Below, in pieces: positions 10,301-22,300 of a stretch of DNA of 64,000 nucleotides (position 1 is its first letter; each line of letters begins with the position of its first letter). Made by a program: the position numbers and the translations under genes. The DNA is from Chamaea fasciata (taxonomy: Eukaryota > Chordata > Aves > Passeriformes > Sylviidae). The notes under the pieces were generated by a model. The model worked only from the letters and a program-made list of their open reading frames with translations. It ran no database searches and was not told the origin of the DNA. The stretch spans positions 13,909,307 through 13,973,306 of the forward strand of contig JARCOQ010000016.1 in assembly GCA_029207755.1 (NCBI GenBank), read 5' to 3'.

Positions 10301-13300
10301 CAATCATATTACTTCCTAGCCCAATTTCCATCTACACCTCTCTGTATGAGCTTTATCTGGTCTGTTTTGAATTTACCTGGAAGCTGCACAGGAGCAGGCT
10401 GGGAGCTATTCAGCCTGAAATGCTCTGGGAATATAAGAACTCCTTTACTAGCCTTGCAAAAAGCACAGTCACTGCAGATACTTCCAAAGCAAAAGTGACA
10501 ATACCTCTGTGTAGATTATTTAAAAGTACTTCCCCATTCCCTGCTCACACTCCCCAGCCTGGGTGACAGGCAGGACAAACCAAGATGGACAAGGCAGTCT
10601 GTGCTTGCACAGGGACAAAAATGCAAGGGCAAGAAGCACTTTGAAAGCTTCCTTCGTTGCTCATGGGCGGAATGCAAGGATCCTTGACTCCCCATAGCCT
10701 CCCTGAATAGGATAAAGTAGCACATCTTTCACCGCTTGGTCAGGATTTATTCTGGTTTCCTAAGCTGAAAAACCACTGCAGGTCCTGAGGCAGTTGCCAT
10801 TAAGCCCAGCAGCGGTCTGTGCTGTTTTGGGGCACTGGCTGGCTGTGAGAGGGGGCAGTCTGGACCCTCCTAACCAGGAGCAGAAGGAACGACAGCAGCA
10901 CTCACAGCCTGAGCCGCCGCCGGACACCGCGCGTACAGCACGAACAGGTGGGCGTAGAGGATGTCCCCGCTGTCCACCTGGAACTGGACATCACTCAGGT
11001 GGGGATTGTTGACCATGGCACCGAAATCTTGAGCCAGCAGCCCGAGAGAGGACTAGGACACAGAAGGAACACAAAGACAGGTGTGAGTTTATAGTTGTCA
11101 AACACTTTCCCAGAAAAGTAAGAAGGGAGTAACCCAGTTTATCAGCACCGCTGTGCTGTGGGCCCAGCCTGGACACACCACCTCTGCCTCCTGAAGATAA
11201 TCATCAGCTTTATGAACTTCAGGTCTTCCACAGGACAAGCAGACAAGTCTAAAAGACATTCCCGCTTTGTTTGCCTCTACTTTTTCACAGCCTGTCCATG
11301 GTGGAGAAAGGGAGTTGTGCTGTATTCTGCTGTACTTGTGTCACAGCACATTATCACCCTCAGATCTCACCACACATTTCCTGCTGTGGTCTAGCCACAG
11401 CCTATAGCTGGCCTCTTGATCTACTACTGCCTCCCACCACAATTTTAGGAAACTGTAACTTCCACTTCAACAGACTTGAACTCAATTCACTATAATCAGG
11501 ATAAGAGGAAGACTCAGGAGGGGGTAATGAGCCTTTCTTCTCTCTTTTCACTATCTGGCAATGACAGCTGAGAAGAGCAGCTCTGCAAACAAGGGGCCCC
11601 CACAGAATAAAACTAACATAGGCATCCAGTTCAAAGGAATTTATGAGCATGCTACTGAAAGCTCTTTTGTAAATTCCACTCCATTTCAAAAAGAGAAACA
11701 TAACTTTTATCATTCCAGAACCCCTGGCTAGAATTTTGGGGAGGGCTGAGTTACCTGTGGCTGGTTATGGTGATGGCAAAGTCAGGCTTGGGGTATGCTG
11801 CCAAAGACAGCAAGGATGGCAAGACAGCTCCTCTGGAGCTGCTCCCAGGCAATCTCCTGAAGACTCAGATCCCTCCTAGTGTTGCAGCTCTGGAGGTGGC
11901 CCTGGAGTGCTTCAGACAAGTGTGAAACACCCTCAGATCACAGCTGGGTTGAAAAACAGCCTGACTGCACGTGGAAACCAGGTTATGGTTAACACCATAA
12001 TCATTGACCGTGTGCTTTTCAAACCTACTGCAGAGCTGAGGAACTGCAAGTTTTATTCCAGGGAACATCTGCAGGAGATGCAGTTCCACCTGGAACAACA
12101 CAGCTCTTCATTTTCTTAGCAGGTTTCCACATTAGCAGTGGGCTGTGGAGAGCCAACCTTTCGACTCGCTCCAACCAGCAGGAATTAGCAGCACACACTG
12201 GAACACTTCTCCCAGCCTTCATAGGTGGGCTAGGGAACATTCTGCATGTCGTGGCAGTGCTGCGAACTGCCAAAGGGAAGACAGGAAACTCAGTTTGGAA
12301 ACTAATCTGACTCTTCTTGCTTTCTTATTCTTGGCAGGTGGGATACCTGTGAGCCTGCTCTGGGGCCGCCAGCAAACACAGGCTCGCGATGCGACGTTCC
12401 AGGCAGCGAGCCCAGAACAGCTTTCCTGCTGGTGCTAAAATTATCAATCAAGAATGGGGAAATTAAACAAGGCCAGAAACCTCCTGGCTGCTCCATTCCC
12501 TGTGCAAGGCAAAGAAACTGGCCAGAAGACAGCTCTGAGCAGGTATGAGCCGTGTGTTGGAGAACACACCAGAACATTCTATCCTGCTGAGCTGGCCACT
12601 GGGACTGGACCCCATTGGTGTGACCAAGGGTCTTCAGCACAGGGGATGTGTTACCAATGCAGTGAGTGCATTTGCTCTACATGGTTAGACTCTTTTTGCT
12701 CATATAAAGCACCAAGTCTCTCCCACTGGCAATCCAGCTCTTCAACAACACTTCATTTGCTCAGGAAAACTATAATGGAAACAGACTCTGAAAAAATGAC
12801 CATACCGGTTTTGCTGGGAGCAACTGAGTTTCAACAACAGTGTGCAAACAGTTTCTGTCTTGTTAAAGGCCTCTGGTTAAATAGAAAAACAAAACAAACC
12901 CTTTTCCTGCTAAGGATATATTTTTTTAATACCCCAAAGAATACCTAGAGTTTCTGTACCAAGTAGCTGGGATGGTCAAGTTTAATACCAATTCTCACCT
13001 CAAGGAATTGTCTCCTTTTAGAAGTATCTTAATCCTATAAGCACAATATGAAAGTATGTTGTTAGAACATCAAAATTTATCCAGCACCAAAATGTACTTC
13101 CTTTCAGGGCATGATTATTTATTATCAAACAAATGATAGTAAGTTTCATCAGATAAAGTGGATGACCTCGGTAAGGAAATGAATTAGTTTTATTTTGTAT
13201 GAACTTCAATTGAATAAAACTGATTATGCATTCATGAAAAATTACACATCCTTTGGTGCTTGTGGGATGACATCTACAGAACACCACAGGCTTGATAAAA

Positions 13301-16300
13301 AAATCATCTGTGACTTACTAAGCTGTATTTCTCACTCAGTCACCATAGAGCACACACTGATTGTCAAACTAAATCCTCTGTGTTCCCACCATTGAGGGTT
13401 TTCTACACCAAACCCTTTAAAAGTTCAATTAGCAGCAAAAACTGCTCATCTTCCATGGCCCTCACAACATTCCATCACCTACCAGGCTTTTATGCCAGGA
13501 TTTAGTACAAGCCAAGCAGTCCTTGCAAGAATTCCCCCTCCCAGTGCAGGACACAGCATGGGGAGGAAAGTGCCAGAGGAGGAAGGAGCTCCATTCAGAA
13601 CCACCCAGAGCTGGGTGTGTGAGCCCAGAGGGAGCAGCAGTAGCTCTGTCTCTCCTGGCTGCTGCCAGTTTTCTCCTGGGTAACCTGGGCATTAAAGCAG
13701 TGTACTGCACAACACACTGCAGCTGCATCCCAGCTTCCTACCCCAAACACTCTCAGTGCTACAACACAACTCTCTAAACCTGCGCAGCCTGGCCTTTTGT
13801 TCCCGGGCATTGAAATCATCTCTCATCAGGTAGGACAAGTACTGAAAAATCCCCAGGCTCTTGTGGGCTTCAATGAACACCCCAGGTGTGCTGATCTCAC
13901 CTGTGCCCGTGATGAATCCTCAGTCCCTGTGAACCTTAAGCACCACTTTGTTTCCACAAAAAGGAATGGGAAATATTCCACACTTCTTTGAATTGCACAA
14001 ATGCAACATTTTTGAAATTGTTATAGATGAACATATAGAGTGGGAAAAAAGGTTATCCTTACTCTTTTACTGCTGCTCCTGAGGAGGGTCTTCTCCTTGG
14101 ATGGGCGCACAAAGCCACTGTGTGGAGGATCACTGGGAGTCAGTTCTTCTCCTCAGGGAAGAAAATGCACATCACAAATCACATACAACTTCCTTGTGAG
14201 ACAGAATGATCTAAGAACTCCTAAGAGGATTATTGCTGTGACAGCTGCTACGACCAAGCTGGCTGGCCCCAAGGCTCAGCCTCTCCCTCATGCCTTTTTG
14301 CAGTGTTTGGCTCTGGGTTGTGACAGGCTGAGGGTACCTAAGCACCATTTCACTGTTATTTATATCCATTAAAGGGCCAAGAACCATTTGCTGCAGTTTA
14401 GCAGGGGAAGTGAGGAGTATTACATCCAAGTGCAAACGCAGACAGATGAGCTTAGGAACGGTGTTCTCTTTTCACAGATGAACAGGAAGAGCCAGAGCAC
14501 TTTTAAGGGATACCACTGCCCTTGAAAAGTGCAGTTGTGCACCACATGCATCTCTCTTTGGGGACATTAGAAAATTGCCCACAGAGGAATTCCAGGTGTT
14601 GTATTTTTTCAACCCTGAGTAGGCACAGATAAACTTCAGGTTTGTGTAATCGATGTCCAACACAAAATCATCCCTCCTGTGCATCTCTCTCATCCGACTG
14701 TCTCAAGACCTGAAAAGACAGTGCACAGAAAAGAAAGGCTGTCCAGGTAGACTCATGGAATCACAGACTGGTTTGGGTTGGAAAGGATTTGAAAGCCCAT
14801 CCAGTTCCACCCCCTGCCATGAGCAGGGACACCTTCCACTATCCCAGGCTGCTCCAAGCCCTGTCCAACCTGGCCTTGGACACTTCCAGGGATCCAGGGG
14901 CAGCCACAGCTTCTCTGGGCGCCCTGTGCCAGGGCCTCAGCATCCTCACAAGGAAAAATTTCTTCAGAGTACCTAATCTAAATATAACCTCCTTCAGGTT
15001 GAAGCCAATCCCCCTTGTCCTATATGTCCTTGTGAAAAGTCCCTCTCCAGCTCTCTTGTATGCCCAAGATAAGCAGGAATGAAGACTTTGTTCCAGCTGT
15101 TGAACACATCCAGGCTCCCTCCTGGCAAAAAATATCTTTAATTTTAAAATAGAATTTAGTACCTGCTGTCCAGGAATTCTCTTAAAAGCTGGGACTTATG
15201 AACCATTTCAGAAATATCAGATTGATTGGATCTACATCTTATTGCAGGAAAACGTGCCCCCACAGTATCACCTCTTGGATCAACAGCAACAACCTGTGGG
15301 TGCTGCCATGGCTCTCTGACTCAGCCCAGCCACAGTCTGGCTCTGTGTAGCTGAAGGAACCGGGGGCAGGGCTCACAAAGCTGCCACAACTCACCTGGCT
15401 GCTCTGCTGCCTGAACATGGCCAGTGTCAAGGTTCCACTGAGTAAGGGTGAGTCCTTCCCTGGCCAACTCCACCAGGTCCTGCAGGGTCTGAAAGTCCTT
15501 CTGGCTCGGGGATAAAAGCTGCCCATGTCCTTCAGGGCCTGGCTTGGATTCATCAGAAGTTTGGCCTCCAAACTTATTTCTGCAAGTGGGTTCCTGAGAA
15601 TTGAAGTCAGGCTGAGTTTGCTGGGATACTTCTGGCTGATGAGATCCCACTGATGGCTGAAGGTTCTGTGGCTCATTCTGATCAAGTGAGGAGGAAAAAA
15701 ATACACCAATAAATTAGGTCTTGTTTTATGTATTTGCAGAGCTCAGAGTACAGTGTCTACTTCATACTCCTGAAACATCTATGAAGGATCACAGAGCATT
15801 GCTCAGGTATAGGGGATTCTGAGGAAACAGCTCTCTGCACTTCTATGAAGGACTCTCCAGAAATAAGACAGCTCTGAACAGAAGAAAGAAAACTACAATG
15901 GAAAATGCAGAAAAGTTGGTTTCTCCAGAAGCATGTCTGTGCAGGCAACTGCCAAACAGGGAGAAAGGATGGGGGAAATGCTCCAAATTCAACATCTAAA
16001 TATTTCATTATAGCTGGAGTTCTGGGCAAAAGTCACAGCTGAAGCTCTCCAGGTGCTTCTGTTCTGAGTTCTGAAATGCTTTTGCAGTTACCTGTAACTA
16101 AATCAAACTTTCACCTTGGAGTGGGTATTTTCCAGGTTTGGTCTTCGTCTCCCAAAAAATAATTTTGCTTGTTTATTCCTAAGTAAAAATAGTTCAGCCA
16201 TTTCTGTGAATGGAAAGAATCAGAGGAAAAACACACTCTTGCCATGATTTTAAAGACGTTCCTGCTTTTTATTTTTAAACTTCTCTGGCAGTTTTTGGCT

Positions 16301-19300
16301 TGGATGAAAGGTCAAAACTTCCTAGAACAGAGTCCCTCCTCTCCAGCCTCAACCTGCAACAAGCCAGAGAAACACTGGGCTTTGACTAGGGAAGAAATAT
16401 TAAATAAAGCATCAAATAAAACAAATACTTGAACAATAGCACCAAATACTTCTTCAAGAGAAGAAAGAGGGAAGAAAGAGAAGTGATATCCTTCTTGGAG
16501 AAAAGAGATTGAAAGAACTTTGTCTGCTTCTGTGGGCATTTTTATAAAAACACAGAGCACTGGAAGAGGCAGATCCAGGTGGAACCAAAATGAAGGAGTG
16601 GAACTGAGACCTGGATCAAATTCACATGCACCAGGAGGCAGTGGGATGCACAGGGAAAGCCTGAGTGCAAATGCTTTGCTGGACCACTCCAGGCACTCCC
16701 ACCTTCTCTGTGCTAGCAAATATCAGGTTTCAGTTTAAACTTTTGTCCCCAGTCCCAGCTGAGTGCAACACGGGCAAAGTTCACACTAGAAATGACCAGA
16801 AAGAAGTGCCAAGTACAAAATCAAGAGTCAGGCTGCTGTAAATATGGACAAACTAATGGCACAATGAACAGGATGGGATTCCTTTACTTAGTACTCTGTT
16901 CCCAACCCTTTTGTTTACTGAAAGTTCAAAAACCATGGTAACATGAGCCTTGTTCTCCTCTCCAAAAGGAAGAAATGAAAGTTCAAGATCCTCAAACCTG
17001 ACTGTGTAAGACCAGGGGAAAACAGGTCATGGGCAGTGAGTGTGCAGAGAGAGGGGATCACTGGTTTACATTCCAAATGAGGAAACAGAAGGAATACAGG
17101 GCACGTATCAAGAACTAGGGCACACACATATCAGAGCAAGGACAACAGAGCCCCACCTGCACAGGCTTCCAGGGTACAATAGGAGGGGTTAAGGCTGCAG
17201 TGTAGAATGATTCCGGGTCACAGGGTCCTATCAGAGCACTGATCTTCCACAAAAAGCATTCCTTGGCTTTGGACAATGGCATGAGCCAGGCTGCTTTTCC
17301 AGACTCCTCCTCCAGAATCCTACTAATGGGCAGCTGAGGGGTGGGAGGGAATTCCACCTCTTCTGTCAGCATCATAGCTACTCGCTCCTGGATCCTCTTC
17401 TGGGCCTTCTCTGGGTCCTGGAGCAGCAGTGGTGGAGGGGCACTGGTGCCTTTTCTACGCCTTTTTTTCTCTTTAAAAAGAGAAGGAACCCAAATAAGTA
17501 AACAGCTGAACACACGGGACAGAGGAGATCAACACAGCAGCTTCTTCAGTGCTGTAATCAGTGACAACCAAAAGGCATGGGAACAAAACTCTTAAGATTG
17601 TGCAGGTGGTCCAAAACCTCACATGGCCCTCATGGGAGAAATGAGCTCCACCAACAGACTCATGAAGGACTCCTTTTCTTGTGTTCTGGTCATGGGTGAT
17701 ATCAAACCATAGTTCACACAAACCTGGGCAGCTTTCATTTGGAAATCCTGTGTCGTACGACCTTTGCCTTACTAATGCCCAACCCCAAATCCAACTGGGA
17801 GTACCTATGGGCAGGAGCAGGGTTGTGAAGAGTGAAGTCTCCCCTCTACAGAGCTCTCAACCCTCTCTCCTGGCAGTTGTCTGCCTTTCTAAACCCTCCT
17901 GCACTCTGAAATGGCAAGGCCCTGCTCAGCAGCATGTACTGGACACGTGGCCCTGCAGAAAGGACAAAATGATATGAGATAACGCTGAAAAAGCTGCATT
18001 AATCCAGGCTGCAGCAGGAGGAATAGGAGAAGAACTTACTACAGGAAAAAAAACAATCATATTTTCAAGTTACTTCTCCTCACTTCCACAGTTTACAAGA
18101 AACAACAGCTTAAGATTATTTTACAGATTCAAAACAACAAATCAGTGGAAAAAAGCACAAGATTCCTGAAACCCACGGACATCCTGCAGTCACTCTTGAC
18201 TGAGTCTGGATACTGCATATTGCTGAAGCTCTGACAGCTCAAACAAACCAGAAACAGGGCTGTCATCCCTCCTGTATCCAACAAGGAAGTTTTGGTGGAG
18301 AGCAGCCATGCTCCTCCTGCAATAACACAGCCTCAGACGCTAACTTGCTGTAACACATACCTGATCCTGGCTTCCATTTGATTGGGAAAGCAGCCACTGG
18401 TTTCACATTTGTAACTGATTTTGCTTGTTCCTGCTTTTCCTGCTCCAACAGAGAACGTGACATTGCCATGGCAACCTGCAAATCTTCATCCTTAGGCTCC
18501 ATTTTGGCCCTCTTCTGTGTTTTCCTCGAGTCCTCATTGGAGGGGCCTTTCCGCTTTGCCCTGCTGGGCTGATTGCTGAAATCCAAGAATGCAGCAGGAA
18601 GCCCCAGTTAATGTGACTGGATCAGAGACAACAAACACTGAGCACTCCAGAGCAGCTGCTCCATTTGCTCAGAGAGATTCCCATGTCAAGCATAATAAAA
18701 ACCATTCAGTACTTTCTTTCCTAGCAGAGAGCAAAGAATTTCTTATCGTTCATGGAATTTAGAGCAATTTAGGGAGGTCTTATTTTGGGATGTGAGCATC
18801 TGCTTTATCTACCTTGAATGACTTTTTCTACCAAAGGGGAACAAGCAAATTGAAGCAGGGAGAAAAGCAGATCACCAGAAAATGCTTTTTCACCCCTCCG
18901 CTTCCGCAGGGAACAGGCAGTGGTCTTTCCTTGGCACAATGGGACTTAGGAGCCCCTTCACAAATTCACTCCGGCCCCACTTCCTGCACTCTGAGGATTC
19001 TGCTCAAATCCAAGCAAGCAGCTCTGTACCAATCACAGTCTAAAACATCCCATCTGCTTCCTCCTTGGCTCAGGGTGAAAGGATGTTTCCAGGACAGCCA
19101 TGAGCTGAGGAGTTGTGGCACTGGCACCACAGATCTCAGGGAAGGCTCCATGCTCATGCTCTGTGGTCTGCTCAATAAGCTCAAACACACCATTCAGCTT
19201 TACTAAGCAATTGCCTCACAGAGCACAAATCATTCTGACAAACCACTGGAAGTGGAAGCCACTTTTATTTATTCCCCATTCTGCTCCTGCCTGCTGGCTT

Positions 19301-22300
19301 TTAAAGTCATCCACCACCTCATCTCTTCTGAGGGAAATTGAGTTCTCCAGCTGACTGCCACATCCTCCTCACCTGGTACTGGATCATGGCTCTACTTGAC
19401 CTGCTCTGGGCTCAGGCTTTGCCCAGCATGGGAATCAGCCTTGCATTTACTGTTCTTCCCGACCTCCAGCACCTCTCAGGCCAAAGGAAGCAACCAACAT
19501 CTTTTTGTTTTTCCTACCAGCTTACCTAGGATACTGAGGAGTTGCATCACCAAGTGTGGCCAGCTGCAACTGCACTGCCTGAAGAAGCAGATTAGGAGGC
19601 ACATCCATCTCCACAGCACAGCGTTTCAGGTGACTGACTCGGCTCTGTGGGGTTTGGAACTGCTTCCCACAGATGGGACACTCAGGGACCACTGGTTTGC
19701 TGGAGGATGACATCTGTGCTGCTTCCATCTCATCCAGGCACCTGGGAGACAATGGCAAGCTTACCTACGGAGACTTTAAAGGGCCCATGCTAAGATTGAA
19801 GCCATTAATATGTTAATATTAGTACTGATGCCTTAAGTTTTGGCTTTCACATTTTCCAGATTCTGTACTGCATTAGTATATAACTCTGAACTTCATATAA
19901 AGTGTTAGCAAGTTCTCCTCACAGTTTAGACAAAACAATCCTTTTCCAGCCCGAGAACCAAGGACACCACTGCAGCTTCAGGCCCAAAAAGTATAAACAA
20001 CAGTGAACTGAGGAGAGTAAACTGGGAGGATGGGACTTCATAACCTGAAGCTGTAATTGGACCAAAACTTATAAAAGTGTGAAAACTCGTGACCCCTGGT
20101 CCATCTTGGGTGTAGCCTCAGCTGGGCTCTTGTACTGCCAAAGTGTATCCTTTGAAGGCCTTTCAATAAATGCCTACTTTATGCCTTTAACACTGTCCAG
20201 CCTCTGTTCCAGGTAGCCTGCCAAGGCATCAGTATTGATATTACTATGGATATAATTAATAGAAAACCCAATCACTTCTAATATTGGTAACAGCCATAAA
20301 CATCCACCAAAGAAACAAAAACTATGGGCCCACCTCTGTGATGAACACAACATGGAACAGTTACATGGAGATAATGGTCTCAATATTAAAAACATATTGC
20401 TCAAAGGCAAGCGCAGTGAATAACTTCAGAATCATGGAATCCCACAATGGTTTGGCTTGGAAGGGACCTTAAAGACCATCTTGATCCACTCCCCTGCCAT
20501 GGGCAGGGACACTTTCCACTAGAACAGGTTACTCCAGCCTTGCCTTGAACACCTCTAGGTGTGTCCATCACCTAATTTCTCTTCCTGCACTCATTCTAAC
20601 CTTCCAGCTCATTTATAAACCCCTGTTAACAGAAAAGGGAGCAGCTGAAAGGACACCACGCTCCAGAGTGCAGCATGATGAACTTCAAATAATTTCTGGC
20701 AGGCCAAAGGTACGTAAAAATTTGTACTTGTTCTTTTTCTGTTCTTTCCAAAGAGATTCAGGGTGTGAAATCCTGGATCTGCAGTACCTGTTAGGAAAGT
20801 CACTCCCTGATTAGGTAATGACACACACAAGACTGTGCTAAAAGACCATTCAGCACTGGTGATTACTGGTGTGTCAGTGGATCTGTCCATCTACAGCTTC
20901 ACTCTTGGGATGAAGGCTGCTATCCAAAAATCCCTGGCTAATAAAACCTTGTAATCTCAACATATGATTACATGTTCATAGTTCAAAAAGCCTGACTTTC
21001 CAAAACACGTATCTAGCACACTGTCACTGTTTTACAGCTTTTGTCCTCTCAAGCAGCACGAAATGTCTGAGAACAGAAACAACAGTAGGACCTAGAAAGC
21101 TGCAGGTGAAAACAAGCCTGATCAATGGGAGCCACTCAGTAGCATGATGTAGGACAATTTACATCACTGCTGCTTTCTGGAAGTGCTTGAATTAAGAATT
21201 TACAATCCTTCAAATGTGTTGTTTCTGACACTTTGTCAACAGAAAAGCACAGTTTCAATCTCCAAAGAGTTGCCTCTACATTGTGTTTGATTTTTATCAC
21301 TAAGGAAATTGTTAAATGAAGTGCAGTAATTTCAATTGAGTCATCTCTCTGAGTAGCATCACATTTCCCTCAGCAAACAGCTCAGGTATAGTGACATACC
21401 AGATGTCCTTAGATGAATTTTAGCAAAACAGAGCAAACACAACTTGGTTGGCTGAAATCAGTAGATCTCAATATTTGTATCAGGGAGTCATCACTAATGG
21501 AATCATTAAGGTTGCAAAAGACCTTTAAGATCACCAAGTTCCTTTACAATGGCAGCTCCTCTGCCACACTGCTAATGAAAGCAGATTTGGCCTGGCCACA
21601 CACATGCAGAAGCCCTGCAGAGCAAGGCAATCAGCCTCTGCTTTCACATCAAAATGACTCGTTAATTCAAGCCAAAAAGGTAAAGACTGTTCTGCGGAAT
21701 CCCTGCTCCCATGTTCTTCCATGGCTGGGCTGCCTGAGGAGTCTGTGGGGGGCTGGATGGGAAGGACAGGTCCTGCTGCTGTTTGACCTGTTGACGTGCT
21801 GCTCTCGTCGCAGGGTGTTCATGGCTGTGAGATCCTTCTGGCAGATCTGACAGAAGAACAAGCCTGCATCCTCCAGGCTTGCCAGGGCTTCCTCCTTGGA
21901 TTCCTGCTGAAGAGCCAAAGCCAGAGCACTGTCGTGTTCCATGGATGGGAGATGGTGGGTATCTGGCAAAGAAGGCAGAGATGATACAAGACGGAAAACT
22001 AAATCCTGTATGGAAGGTGAGAAACTCTTACACTTGTCATTATTAGCTTATTAAACTAGACACACAAAAATTCATTGCAATTGTTCTCTTGTATCTTCAC
22101 ACCTGATCTCTCACCAGGAAAAGTACAACCTGCTCCTTTCCAATACTCCAAGACTGGACCAGCCCAGGAGCAGGAGGTGACAATTTGCTCACATGTCAGA
22201 GACAATGAAGGGACAGTTTTGGCTGAAGTTTCTGGGGACAATATGGAATTTTATACATCAAATGTATAACACAGCAGATTTCCGTGTCCATACAGAACCA

